Shown one piece after another: positions 9,575 through 20,282 of a stretch of 64,000 bases of DNA; within the stretch, counting starts at the first letter, position 1, and every line of letters begins with the position of its first letter. Made by a program: the position numbers and the translations under genes. The notes beneath the pieces were generated by a model that saw only the letters and a list, made by a program, of their open reading frames with translations, searched no databases and was not told the DNA's origin. Source of the stretch: Timema cristinae (Eukaryota; Arthropoda; Insecta; Phasmatodea; Timematidae); NCBI GenBank assembly GCA_039000515.1, contig JBCFYV010001001.1:1003830-1067829 (forward strand), in the 5' to 3' direction.

Positions 9575-9877
9575 CTAACTTCCGCACAAAGGTTTGACCG
9601 CTGATATCCCTCTCCGGTATAGTCCCGTCATGTCAACAGTGGACTTGGAGTATTGCGGTTGGTCGTGGTCACGTGTTTCCTGTATGTTCAGTGCGGCCTT
9701 GTGGGGTCGACCAAAGCAATTCCTCCCGTCATGCCTCTTGGGACTACTTCCGGCATCCACATTTCCTGGCGCCAGGAGATGTAACTCCTGGATGACGTAA
9801 ATCAAGTCGGCCCTCCACATATTGTCCAAACAATCGTTGTGCCCTGTCTGTGCTGATGTCTTCCTGATACTCAGCAT
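9575..9877 (-). CDS. 100-codon ORF of unknown nature
   Basis: An ORF of 100 residues (starts MLSIRKTSAQ, contains NVDAGSSPKRHDGR, ends VKPLCGS) in a GC-richer island of about 300 bases within AT-rich DNA. An AG acceptor-like site (tttttacaacacag) directly precedes the ATG on the minus strand. Segment 2 appears identical here while its flanks vary. It could be an exon of a gene on the opposite strand, a transposon remnant or a chance frame. A shorter + strand ORF overlaps. I do not recognise the protein. Confidence 0.25.
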   Translation of the reverse strand: MLSIRKTSAQTGHNDCLDNMWRADLIYVIQELHLLAPGNVDAGSSPKRHDGRNCFGRPHKAALNIQETRDHDQPQYSKSTVDMTGLYRRGISAVKPLCGS

Positions 9878-10100
9878 CTGTGTTGTAAAAACATTCCGGC
9901 GTTATTAAACTGTAATTTATTTTATAAAAAATATTGTCACTAGGCCTACTAAAAGAAACATATTTCTTTCATAAAATATGATAAAGGTTTTAAGGCACTT
10001 TATGACTGACTCGGCCACAAGCTGGAAACAGTTGATGATGATGATGATGATACCGATCTACTTTTTACTAAGCTAACTAGAAATTAACAGTAAAACATGA

Positions 10101-10260
10101 CAGGTAGATTAGAGCTCAAACCCTGGTCGGTTTTACTGAGGGTGGTTTTACTAAATGGCTTCTCATTCTTCCTCATTACGCACATGCGGGTACATTTCCT
10201 CTTTATTTTAATGTCTCCATCCCTAGCCCATTATTTTACGAAAGAGTAGTGAGACGCGAT
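10101..10260 (+). mobile_element. SINE, family C remnant
   Basis: Plus-strand B-box-like remnant (gagctcaaaccctggtcgg), the gtttttactaaatggcttctc block, cattacgcacatgcgg, and a worn 3' end (gagtagtgagacgcgat). A short (GAT)n tract precedes it at 10033-10050. Confidence 0.55.
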
Positions 10261-10750
10261 TCATAAACATACAGACTTTCCAAAATTGAAAGCTGGTCAC
10301 TCATAGTTGATTGAGATCACAGAACTATCTGCAACTGCACTCTTTGCCTTCTTGAAAGTAAATATGGCAACAATGTTTGTTTCCGCTCCCCCTCTTGAGT
10401 GGACCATTGTACCTGTCTAACAGCAAAGGCTGTGTAGACATTGACCGTCTCCGCTTGGTGAGCGGCTCAATGGAGTGGTCAAACATGTCTTGGTTCTGTT
10501 CACAGCTTCACACCCGCAAGGTCAGAGCAGTACTACAGTTGCATCTAGTTAGGTTTTGATAACTATTACCTACAGACTTTGTCATAGAATCACTGTCGTA
10601 TGTGGGATGAGGGAGGTAAGTGGGGTGGGCGTCTAAGAAATTAAACCCCTGAATATCAGAGGTTGCAGAATATAATTTGTGTAGGGGAGGGGCGAACTTT
10701 TGTCCCAGTCCCCCGCCCCGCTTTCTAAAGGTCCTTTCCTCTGAGAGTTG

Positions 10751-10961
10751 TTTGAAAATTTGCTACTCCTTGAAGCTATTTGGAGTCTTCCTCCCAAATA
10801 TAGTTTTTGAAAATTAAATGACTCTAGAAATTATTTGGATTAATCCCTTCCAAGCAAATGTTTGAAAACTAGATGCATCTGGAAGCTATTCGGAGTAATC
10901 CTTTTCAGGAAATTGTTTAAAAATTAGTTGCCTATAGAAGTTATTTTGAGCTTTTTTTTTA
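10751..10961. repeat. Diverged tandem repeat, about 56-bp unit
   Basis: About four units share the order TTTGAAAAtt, actyywtgaAGCTATTTGGAGT and taatcccttcc-like endings. They are strongly diverged. A related diverged array occurs in the opposite orientation at 43720-43980. The surrounding 10261-10750 and 10962-11880 hold G- and C-runs but no recognised element. Confidence 0.6.
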
Positions 10962-11880
10962 TTAATCTTATCATATTAGATAACATTTTAGCGGAATAAA
11001 ATAGGCCTAAATCTAGAGGGAGCAAGAAGGGGGTCAAATTAATTCCATGGGGGGATTTTTTCAAAAGGAGGACAACCTAAACCCCCCTTGGCCCCTCCGG
11101 TTCCGAAGCCACTAAAGGATACAGGTTACAGTTCTTTAAATAAAACATTATCTTTTGCAATTTATTGACTCTTGAACAATGGCAAAAAAAATAAATAAAG
11201 AAAGGGACAGAAAAACTGTTCTTGGCCAAAATGACCTTGTCTAGATTTGATCCAAACGTCCTTGAGCACACATTACACATGTGGGAGATGTTAGTAGCGA
11301 ATCTGATCGTCACTCACTTTCATACTGTGAAATAATAGGATAAACTAAAAACATCGAATCATTCATTAGATTCGATAGTGACTATATTTTTCAAAGAAAC
11401 TAAACATAATTTGAAAGGCGGATGAATACGGATACAGAACCAACATGTTATGCATTCCGCAACACTTTTCCTTCAATGACGTAACAATATACATACACAC
11501 ACACATATATCAAGGGGCAATGGGCCTTTGTGCTCTCGGTTAACAGTGGCGAATTTCTGGCCTTGCGACGTTTGTCACATCCCCCACCCCCTCCCGAAAA
11601 GTGACCCGTTGGGTCCAACCTATATCAAGAGAAACGTTTTTATAATGTGCATAGCTTGTTGGCTTAAGGAAACATTAAAAAAAATGTAGGCCTACACAAC
11701 TTGAGAAATAAAATTAGATAAGTTACATTGTATTAGTTACTATTTTGTGTGAAAGGGGGCCCTTGATTCCTCTGAGTGGACCTGATAGTCCATCAAGGTA
11801 AGACTGCGTGCTATATTTCAGGGTAGACGGAATTCACAAAGTGAGAATGTAGGGCCTATCTAATTATTATTCTACTACAA

Positions 11881-12260
11881 AGCCACATGACTGACTCACT
11901 CACTGACATTAATGTTTACTTACTTCCAGACGAGCTAGAAACTTGAAATTTTGCAAACTTCTAGCTTCTAGCCTGTAACCGACGGGAAAATTCCAAAAAG
12001 TTAAAAAAAATTAATGTTTAACTCCCTAAAAAAAAATCAAAATGACGGAGCAACTTTAAAGTCGGTGTGAAGGACTTATCTTGGAGGTATCTTGTGGCTA
12101 AACAATAAGACCTATCAAAAAAATGGCTCTGGAATTACATTAGTTTACATCCACTTGCAAAGAAAACTCACCGGGGATTTGGGGACGGAGCCCCCAACGA
12201 GCAAAGCGAGTTTGACATCTACAATCCGTACCATCCTGTAACGTTCGTTCATTTACACAA
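11881..12260. repeat. Probable interspersed repeat with a G/C hairpin
   Basis: It contains a short GACTGACTCACTCACTGAC run, an 'agctagaaacttgaaatttt' block, and at 12179-12197 a hairpin TTGGGG-loop-CCCCAA within CCGGGGATTTGGGGACGG. This combination looks like an old dispersed repeat. Class and ends are not visible, and no duplication was found. From 12261 to 12920 nothing further is recognised. Confidence 0.3.
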
Positions 12261-12920
12261 GGTGTATGTTTGTCTTGTGCGTCACAGAGGTAGTAGCTAT
12301 GAATGCACGGTCTTCGTAATATCAAGTCTGTTTCGTGAAGGAACTATATCCCACCGATAGCTGGGATTAGTTCTAAACACAGCCAAGATATGCCTATTCA
12401 TCTAATAGCTATGTTCAACTATTTATACTCAAATAAATAGAACTCCAGTTACAATACATAACAAGACTCTTATTAAAGCTAGGACCAGGACTCGCCCTAG
12501 GAATTTTTCTATCCCACTTAATCCTCAAATTAACACTTAACATTTTAAAAGTCATTATGTTAAATATAAGTACGCTTCCAAGATCTATGACCAATGACCT
12601 TTAATTTTTAACTAGTATCATTAATAACAATTCATAAATTAATTAAAGAATAAGCTAACCATTTATAGTTTTTAGCTATTTGTACAAATCTCCGCTTTGT
12701 TTTTGTCTTTTTCCGATTTCCGTTTGTGATTCTTTGCACCTGGTAGTTTGTCTCTTATCGGACATCTATTTGTAGGTTAAAATTTGTTTAAAAAACATAA
12801 TAATCAAAACCAAAATATAAAATGTATCGTTTAATAACCAATGGAGCACCTTGGTTCTGTAAAATAAGCAAAACAATAGATAAACACACTTATCACCAGG
12901 ACTGGATATTTATGATGTAA

Positions 12921-13084
12921 TATTATTATTATTATTATTATTATTAGCACCGCGTCTTACTACCCGTTCGGGTTATACGCACTTACGCTAATGTGTAATG
13001 GTAGGGTGATTGTGAAATGAAATGGAGGACCTACAGTTTAACGTGGAATCCGAACCACTGTGGAGGCCTGGCATTCCTCACATC
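12921..13084 (-). mobile_element. SINE, family A, 5'-truncated
   Basis: (ATT)n tail, shared 3' end (CACCGCGTCTTACTACCCGT on +) and body as far as CCTGGCATTCCTCACAT. The tRNA head is absent, typical of incomplete reverse transcription. Confidence 0.8.
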
Positions 13085-13315
13085 ATATTTTTATTGATTT
13101 ATCACATACTCGTACACTGCTCTCATAAATTTTGTTCATAATCACCTGGCTGTAGAAATATAAAGTACATAGTTTTTTTTTCATTTGGGAATTGTGGGTT
13201 ATATTTTCTTGGCTTGCGTCTTTTTAGAGGAATTTTTTAGGATCTATAGAGTCATATTAATATTTTTTATTCATTTTAAGGTATATATGTTGAATGTATA
13301 TATCTTTATTTAAAT

Positions 13316-13582
13316 CAGGTGACCTGGTGGTCTAGGGGTAAGGTGTCAGACTTCTATGCTGGCGGCCGGGGTTTAATCCTCGGTCCCGGCACAGATTTAT
13401 CTGATTTCCAAACCCTTCCTTCACCTCTGACAAGACATCTTGTGAATGTGGGGAATGCCAGGCCTCCACCGTGGTTCGGATTCCACGTTAAACTGTAGGT
13501 CCTCCATTTCATCTCACAATCACCCTTCCATTACACATTAGCGTAAGAGCGTACAACCCGAACGGGTAGTAAGACGCGGTGC

Positions 13583-13615
<33 letters not shown>
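13316..13615 (+). mobile_element. SINE, family A, full length with target duplication
   Basis: Complete element with an (ATA)n tail of about 11 units, flanked by an 11-base duplication tttatttaaat at 13305-13315 and 13616-13626. The B box is slightly worn (GGTTTAATCC). From 13627 to 14100 there is nothing recognisable. Confidence 0.85.
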
Positions 13616-13616
<1 letters not shown>

Positions 13617-14100
13617 TTATTTAAATACCATCGATATTTTATCAATCCGTAAATGTATCCAACCAACAGTTGTCAAACCTAGAAGATGATGCAGGCAATT
13701 AACTTTGTATCCTCTTTGCTTGTATGGTTTTAAAATACGCATAACAGGTGATTTGGAGAGGTTCTTTGACAAGGAGGGAAAAACAGTTTTTCCCAATAAA
13801 TTATTTTCATAACTTATTAATTTTCAATTTCCTACATTTTTGTCGCCCTTCAAAACTTGTCGCCCCGTGCAAATGCACTGGCTACACCGTCGATAAAGCC
13901 GGCCCTGACTAAGACCTTAGCACAGAGGCCGCCTTTTTTTGTATTCCGCTGGCAACCCGTCCGAGTATCTCGGTTATTTACCACTTAAAAGTATCCTGTC
14001 TGAAGGTAACTTATCAAACACACGACGACCGGAATAATTTAGTTTCAATTGATGAAAACTGTTTTGCGCGTTCTCTGAATGTGTTCAGAGTTCGTCTCAA

Positions 14101-14200
14101 CACACCATCTCGCACTCTCCACAATAATGCGGGCGCATTCCCTTTATAAGTTACACCTAATCCCTAACAAAACCCATTAGATCAAGTCATTATCCCGCCC
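14101..14200 (+). mobile_element. SINE, family C, 3' remnant
   Basis: Worn plus-strand body (ctcgcactctccacaataat, gcgggcgcattcc, cctaatccctaac). Head and tail are lost. Equivalents are 34075-34174 and 52105-52204. Confidence 0.4.
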
Positions 14201-14439
14201 TCCCTCACCGCTCAAGGTCGTAGAAAGCTAATTTATTTAGGGGGGGTTCCGCTAGAAAATGTTGCTACATCTTTACAGTTTAGCCATTTAAAGTTTGTGT
14301 ACCTACCCCTTAGGGGGGACACCCATCAAATTCCAGGGGACTCCAGAACCCGTCAATTCTATGCTCTTGCCTTCCTCCTCGCGTTGGATCTACTAGTTTA
14401 TAATACTTTTTTCCTTCTTCGGAGACCCGCGTCTGTGTT

Positions 14440-14655
14440 CACATAGGCTAAGGCGCTAGCCTCGCCTGGTCTGGTTTGACGCTGACGAGGTCAGGGTTAT
14501 AATCCTGGATGGGTATAATGAGGGACTTTTTATTTTGTTGGCGCTCCACCCTTTCCTCCACGCATATGTGGATGCACTTACTCTAAATTATTATTCTCAT
14601 TTCTTACTACCCCATTATTGTAATTATTAAAGTGCGGACATCCCAGCTGTGATGG
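14440..14655 (+). mobile_element. SINE, family C
   Basis: Plus-strand A-box-like GGCTAAGGCGCTAGCC and B-box-like GGGTTATAATCC, then the body (ctccacgcatatgtgg, ttcttactaccccattat). It is degenerate but complete in layout. Confidence 0.55.
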
Positions 14656-14691
14656 ACATTATATATATTAGAAAAACTTGGTGAAGACGAT

Positions 14692-14763
14692 TCCTGGATA
14701 GCTCAGTGGTAGACCATTGGCGTGCCAAGCCAAAGATCCCAGGTTATAATCTCTTGTTCAAGG
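14692..14763 (+). pseudogene. tRNA-Gly(GCC)-like pseudogene
   Basis: The A box TAGCTCAGTGGTAGA is followed by a perfect anticodon stem TTGGC/GCCAA with a 7-base loop GTGCCAA, giving anticodon GCC after U33. The T arm is broken (GGTTATAATCT in place of GGTTCRANNCC), and the acceptor arms pair poorly. It is therefore a decayed tRNA or the head of a lost SINE. Confidence 0.5.
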
Positions 14764-14834
14764 GTTATTTTTCAACTATGTTTAATTTAGTTGAAAGATC
14801 TATCCAGAGACGGCCGTATCTGTAACCAAAGCTA

Positions 14835-15062
14835 CAGTAGCCCCATGGCTTCTTTGGTACTGACTGACAGCTCACAGCTGACAGCTTTAAAAAGATACCA
14901 GACCAAATTATGTAGCCATACGCCGAACCATGTGATCTGCAAAAACATGTGTTTAGCAGCTGTCTCTTCTGACGGTCAAAATGTAGGTATATACCTAAAT
15001 GTTGACTGTCAGAAATTAGCTGTGAGCTGTCAGTCAGCACCAAAGAAGCCATGGGGTTACTG
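14835..15062. mobile_element. Tc1/mariner-like foldback MITE, 228 bp
   Basis: Flanked by TA on both sides (14833-14834 and 15063-15064). The ends read CAGTAGCCCCATGGCTTCTT and continue as a near-perfect inverted repeat of about 45 bases. CAGT ends plus a TA target fit Tc1/mariner. A second, inner inverted repeat is centred on GGTATATACC near 14991. The two overlapping ORFs (95 and 106 codons) both begin MASLVLTDSSQL or contain it only because they read the two mirror arms; they are not genes. From 15063 to 15597 nothing else is recognised. Confidence 0.75.
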
Positions 15063-15597
15063 TAGGCTAATTCCTACTATGGTAACGAGCTGGGTTGAAA
15101 CTTCACGTTAGCTCCTACACTAACTGAAAAATAACCGAACAGATGTCGACAAAGTTGTTGTGCCATGAATCATGCCAGATAAGCGAAATCAGAAATACTT
15201 CCTGAGTAATCGATTGTTTCACTAAGAGTGGGGTAGAGTTGCGAACAGAGTCCAATTTTCAAAGAAAGCGTCTTATAGAAAATATACACTTTTTCTTTGC
15301 GTTCAACATTTATAACATATTACTGTATTATAGTTGTTTTTACAGGTTTTGATATGACATGACTTGACGTATGAATACGTGAAAGTATACCCCAATTTTC
15401 TTACATATCTGACTGCTAAAAAAAGTCACTAATTTTTTCTCTTGAATTAATACGTCAAGTCATGTGATGTACTTGTCACTTTTGATAAATATTATCTATA
15501 GGCCTATCTATAAAATAACACTAATAATATAGTGTGACATGTTATCATCGTTAACCGCAAAAAATATGTTCATTTGTAAAACAATCTAGGTATAGAT

Positions 15598-16060
15598 CAC
15601 TGGTTCCCAAACTTTTCGACCTACCGCCCCCTTGTTTACATAACTCATCTCAAGTGCTCTCTACACTATTAAAATCATTATTTAGAATAGCGGTTTTTAA
15701 TGACCCACTGAGGAGGGAAATAACTCGATACAACTGATAACGGTAACATTTAATGATCAATTTATTCCAAATCAAATTCAAGCTCTTCTAGTTTAATTAG
15801 TCAAATAACTAAACAATATTGGTTAAATTTCTTCAGTGGCAACAACTTTTTAAAGTCTGATAGTTACATAACGAATCTATTAGCTACCACATTTAATAAT
15901 TATCTCACTATTCAGTAATTTCTTAATGCGATGAATGGGCTTGGTGAAGTGATAAAATTTCTCCAATGTCAGATTTAAAGTCACTTAGCAGGAATCTAAG
16001 ATCACACCTCTGGCGCCCTCTTGTCTCCTAACACCCTTCTAAGCCCACTTTGGCAACCCA
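15598..16060 (+). mobile_element. hAT-type nonautonomous element, worn
   Basis: The left end CACTGGTTCCCAAACTTTT and a following block (cctaccgcccccttgtttac) are typical of hAT MITEs. The right end AGCCCACTTTGGCAACCCAT is the worn inverted counterpart. No clean 8-base duplication is left and there is no transposase. Confidence 0.6.
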
Positions 16061-16135
16061 TCTAGTAACTTTTCTTGCTGCCAAATAAGGTGTTAGGTAG
16101 TCCTACCTAAGAAATGGACTCTACATGAACTAAGG

Positions 16136-16799
16136 CAGGGGTCTCCAAACTACGGTTCATGTGCCACATCCGGCCCACCATAAAATGATATCCGGCCCGT
16201 TCCAAGATTTTATCAAAAAACAAATTAATTGTTTATCTTTGATATTTCTTAACCACGCAATATATTTGACTTGTCCAATTCCTATCCACACGTGTGTTTC
16301 CCCCCACGACACCAAGCCAGAGCTGTCGGAATTGCAAACCCTCATTTTCAGTCGCAGGTGCCATTCCTTATACCTACAAAAGAATGGCTTGACTGAGACG
16401 ATTTTATGCAGTTCCAAGTCTCCCGGCAGAAGGTTATAAAAGGAAAGTCCCGAAAGATGTTATCTAATTTAAAAAAATAAGTAATTATATTGACTAATTA
16501 TTATAAATATAAATTATTACATACAAATTGATTCATTTCTCGCAGAGAAGAATCAACGTCAATCAATTTTATCAAACAATGACTGGCTTTGGAAAGTGGC
16601 ATTTTTTACAGACGTGACCGGCCATATGACTTGAATCTAAATTTGCTTATTGAAACAAATTTGATTTATGATCTATTTGTGAATGTCAAGGCAAAAATAA
16701 TGCTACTTGAAGAACAGGTGAACGTAACTTGAGCCACAAAAATGTGTAAAATATACTCGTATTATGTGGCCCGCATAGCAAAATGTTTGGAGACCCCTG
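16136..16799 (+). mobile_element. hAT nonautonomous transposon with perfect 8-bp duplication
   Basis: Perfect 15-base inverted ends CAGGGGTCTCCAAAC at both borders, with an 8-base target duplication aactaagg at 16128-16135 and 16800-16807. Inside the ends are the CCGGCCC- and GTGGCCCGC-type blocks common in hAT elements. The 664-base interior codes for no transposase. The overlapping 86- and 92-codon ORFs on opposite strands are chance frames. Confidence 0.92.
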
Positions 16800-16807
16800 A
16801 ACTAAGG

Positions 16808-17196
16808 TGTCATCCATTAACCTGGTAACTCTTTTTTATTACCTTTTTTTACTCCTTTTCTCCCTTATGTAACACAAAGTAGACACTTTGTATGACTCCT
16901 GACCCCTTCAAACTGTGCTACGTAACTTTTGACTCGGATATAATACAACTAAGAATCGTAAGTTGTCTATAAGTATGTTTACCTACTAACGAGGAAAACA
17001 AAACTAATATTATTTTCCCGCCATTAGAATTTAAGTTACATAACATTGGGATGTACCCACCATCCTAGCCATGTAACACCATGTAGACATTAGAGCTCAC
17101 CACTACTCCCGTCTTTGCTGCGTGACGTGGTTTATGTGTGACCCCTAAACAGTTGCCTTGATTCCGCTAAATAGCAGATAGCGTCACGACATTTCT
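16808..17196. other. Unassigned AT-rich stretches of the repeated unit
   Basis: Here and at 17958-18175, 18421-19272 and 19485-19699 I see no ORF, tRNA-like box or repeated structure beyond a short GGCGT triplication near 18965. Their equivalents are 37045-37434, 38167-38409, 38656-39502 and 39708-39920 in segment 2, and 54814-55202, 55963-56180, 56427-57278 and 57491-57705 in segment 3. Confidence 0.4.
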
Positions 17197-17496
17197 GTGA
17201 TTAAATTAGCGAGTGGTTCGTGGAGTATTTTCACATCGTATTGCCACCTGACGCACATGGCTTGCCCCATTGTTACCGCATGGCGAATTCACAAAGCTAC
17301 TCTTTTAGACAAGGACTTCCTGTTGCACCTGCGGTATTATTACGATTTGGTTAAACAGATGCCGAGCTGGGAAGGAATGTGTTTGAGCGTACTACGGGGA
17401 GAAAAAGAATGCTCGAGTTTTGTGGTGATATACGGAGCTGAGCGCGATGCATATTGCACGCAGGGCAGGCATAGCACGAGAAGTGGTTCCAGCTAG
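17197..17496 (+). pseudogene. Possible piggyBac-like transposase remnant
   Basis: A 99-codon frame containing SWSIFTSYCHL, then IVTAWRIHKA and DFLLHLRYYYDLV. The spacing of tryptophan, IFT and (V/T)AWR-IH-A followed by a DF-LR block resembles the C-terminal part of the piggyBac DDE domain. No catalytic aspartates are in this piece, and no piggyBac ends were found next to it. A second short frame at 17721-17957 ends with a cysteine pattern (CxC, then LCSDHC) that could be a decayed zinc finger, but this is uncertain. The first frame is kept in all three copies. Confidence 0.35.
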
Positions 17497-18175
17497 GAAC
17501 CACATATTGAAACCAACCCTCAGACAGTTTTCAACGCCGCAAGTGAAATGGCATGGGAATTATAGGAGCTTTCTGTTATATTTATATTCCGAGTTAGACT
17601 CGGAATTTAATAACTTAGTGTAACTCTACTCTGTTAGTAAATAAAAAGAAAGAAGATGAATTGGATATGTGTGTACATAGGAAAAAAGAGAAACCCGCGT
17701 TGAGATAATGTTATCATCGGATGTTCCAGACATGGGTTTTTATGAAATCATGCCGACTGAATAGAATTCAGTTTGATGAAGTTTATCAACTGATTGAAAA
17801 TGAAAACACAAGGCAAGAACGCAACGCTGAAAGTGAAGAAAAACTAGCAGTGCTTAAAACTGCGTGGTGCATGTGCAGAGGACACGTGCAAATTGTACGC
17901 CTACTACAACCAAAGGCACGCCTGTGCTCTGACCATTGTGCGGTAAACCAACCATAAAAACACTTAACACAGATGACATATACTCTGCATCACGTGTTTC
18001 TCTGCTGCGCCTGCCCTGTGTGCAATGTGTGGTGGGCTTAAAAAATTAAGGTGGTATTTTAATTATATATTAGTTAGTCTTAATCATTTAGTCAAAACAT
18101 TTTTTGAAATAGATATTGAGAGTTGCAGCAGATTCGGCTTGGAGACTAATATTTGAGACACTATATTTTTTTAAA

Positions 18176-18420
18176 GCTCGTTATACTACCCGTCCGGGCA
18201 ATGCACATATTTACTAATTAGGTCCTACTATAATAGTTTAGGAATGAAGAAGGTTTAATTTAGATCAAATGTTTCCGCATTTGCGTGGAGGTAGAATAGA
18301 AAACCATTTAGGAAAAAATACCCTCAGTACACCCGACTGGGATTCGAGCCTCGATATTTCCCACATCGACATTCCAATATATTGCGAAAGTGATGCTTTA
18401 GATCATGCAGCCACCGAAGC
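18176..18420 (-). mobile_element. SINE, family C
   Basis: Minus strand: tail block (CTACCCGTCCGGGCAATGC on +), gcatttgcgtggagg, the B-box counterpart (gggattcgagcct) and the A-box end (gatcatgcagccaccgaagc). Complete but worn. Confidence 0.7.
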
Positions 18421-19272
18421 AGATTATAGATATTTAAATGTAACAACGCAATCGAGATAACCGAAGTTTAATTTCTCAAATATGTATCTCTAGTTGCCAA
18501 TATTTGTTTGAATTTAGTTTCTTTGGCAAATTTTACCAACCATTACCCGCCACCTCCTTCTCTTCCCTTAACACACTATTTCTGGTTTAATAGGCTCTAG
18601 ATTCCCCCTCCTAAAACCCAACCCTTTCACCTACTTACTATGCCGCAAGACGCCACTTGGGGTAAAATGTCCATCTCTAGCTCTCTGCAGCCTTTCACAA
18701 AGGATATGTCTCCAGTGGAAGTGGTGGCGGCCAACCGAAGATAAAAAAGTAGAAGTATTTATCTATCACTCCCTTTCCTTCCTGTTTACACAATTCCGTC
18801 GAATGATCTGTGCACATCTCACATATCCATCCTCACTTTAGGATATGGGGTAAAATACAAGCGTCACATTAACCTGTGCCCATCATATCACAGTTAAGGC
18901 CCTTGGCCCTGTCGAGTGCAAGTCTAAAACCTATTTTGTGGGATGGTGGGCGGGAGGGTGAAAGGCGTGGCGTGGCGTGGCTTCACAACCAACCAAAGTA
19001 TCCTTCCGGCCAACGAGAACAGATGGATCATGGAAACCATAGATGGCGCTAGCTACTGGACAGGTCTTCCGGAAAAATCATACTTTTGAAAATATCAGTT
19101 TTCTCGAAAACGAGTGAAATGTTTATGTTAATATTTCCAACACCCATTCTAAGATAATGTATCGATGTTTATTAATGGTTACGTTTTCTTATTTTTTGTT
19201 ATGAAGCAGGGAGTTTTCTATTGAAAAATGTCAATTTTATCGATATTTGATCACTGTTAAATTTATATAGGA

Positions 19273-19484
19273 GGTGTGTATACAACTTAATCAACATGCT
19301 TCTAGTCGGTGTGTATACAACTTAATCAACATGCTTTCTAGTCAGTGTGTAGACAACTTAATCAACATGTGTCTAGTCGGTGTGTATACAACTTAATCAA
19401 CATGCTTTCTAGTCAGTGTGTAGACAACTTATTCAACATGCTTCTAGTCGGTGTGTATACAACTTAATCAACATGCTTCTAGTC
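19273..19484. repeat. 35-bp minisatellite, six units
   Basis: Units read GGTGTGTATACAACTTAATC then AACATGCTTCTAGTC. A variant (AGTGTGTAGACAACTT) alternates with the main type, giving a partial two-unit period. Confidence 0.9.
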
Positions 19485-19699
19485 TTTAACAAACCGTTTC
19501 TGAAAAGAAAACTGCAAAACAATAAACATTCTTGAAGGTAACCGTTTGTTCCCATGGCTCTGCATTTCCACGCCAATTGAAAAGGGCCAATCGCCTTAAA
19601 ACTCGGCACTCCCAAAACTCCGACGCCACAGTTAACTTGTCTTAATAGAGGGGACGTGGCATTAGGTTATACATTATTGGGACCATAAATTGAAACCAA

Positions 19700-19787
19700 G
19701 TCATTTGGCCTAAAATAAATCTTTAGCAAAAAAAGATGTTGTTAAGTTCACAAAAATCATTTGGTCCATAATTATTCGACCCAAAAA
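19700..19787. repeat. Start of 104-bp TTTGGCCTAAA satellite, cut by gap
   Basis: Segment 1 ends inside the first unit of the array seen whole at 39921-40337. Confidence 0.8.
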
Positions 19788-19887
19788 NNNNNNNNNNNNN
19801 NNNNNNNNNNNNNNNNNNNNNNNNNNNNNNNNNNNNNNNNNNNNNNNNNNNNNNNNNNNNNNNNNNNNNNNNNNNNNNNNNNNNNNN
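19788..19887. other. Assembly gap, 100 N
   Basis: Exactly 100 N, the usual placeholder for a gap of unknown size. It separates segment 1 from segment 2, which restarts the same locus. Confidence 0.99.
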
Positions 19888-20104
19888 ATACGCTTATGTA
19901 CGATTACGCTAATATCTTAAGGGATTAATAAGGTTATATTTAAAGGAAGAGTACCGCATTTGCGTGGAGGGAAAGTGGAAAACCATGTTGGAAAAACCAC
20001 CCTCAATACATCCGACCAAGATTTGAGCCTCGATCTCCCTGTCATTGGCAGTCTAATCTATTGCTAGAGTATCGCGTTAGACCACGCGGCCACCGAAGTA
20101 GGTG
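19888..20104 (-). mobile_element. SINE, family C, nearly complete
   Basis: Minus strand: the tail side starts at the contig edge, then ccgcatttgcgtggaggg, the B-box counterpart and the A box GGTGGCCGCGTGGTCTAACG. The extreme 3' end is lost at the gap. The head resembles a tRNA-Leu/Ser type (GGTGGCCG-GTGGT). Confidence 0.75.
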
Positions 20105-20110
20105 TCTGGG

Positions 20111-20282
20111 AATTTAATCACACTAATTGAGTAGGGATGATTAAGGTAGAGTGTAAACACTTTTAGTAAACTTGTAGAACTCTCATTACACCCAAATTGA
20201 ATTCCAGCCCCATCCTTACCATAACCAGTATACAACATTTAAATGAGCTTGACACTTAGACTGCGTGACCACCGGCTCGGGT
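20111..20282 (-). mobile_element. SINE, family C, degenerate, segment 2
   Basis: Equivalent of 131-326, with an internal deletion of about 20-25 bases relative to it. Nothing is recognised from 20283 to 20736. Confidence 0.5.

Noticed and set aside
10325..10486. 53-codon minus-strand ORF with dibasic sites and cysteines, resembling a neuropeptide precursor
   Set aside because: There is no signal peptide, and its frame is broken by one-base indels in both segment 2 and segment 3. It is probably chance.
14692..14763. Functional tRNA-Gly gene
   Set aside because: The anticodon arm is good, but the T arm and acceptor stem do not pair.
14765..15111. 95- and 106-codon ORFs on opposite strands sharing the same first residues
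   Set aside because: The similarity comes from the inverted arms of the foldback MITE, not from homologous genes.
16157..16439. Overlapping 86- and 92-codon ORFs as a hAT transposase
   Set aside because: They lie in the nonautonomous element, overlap on opposite strands, and show no transposase motifs.
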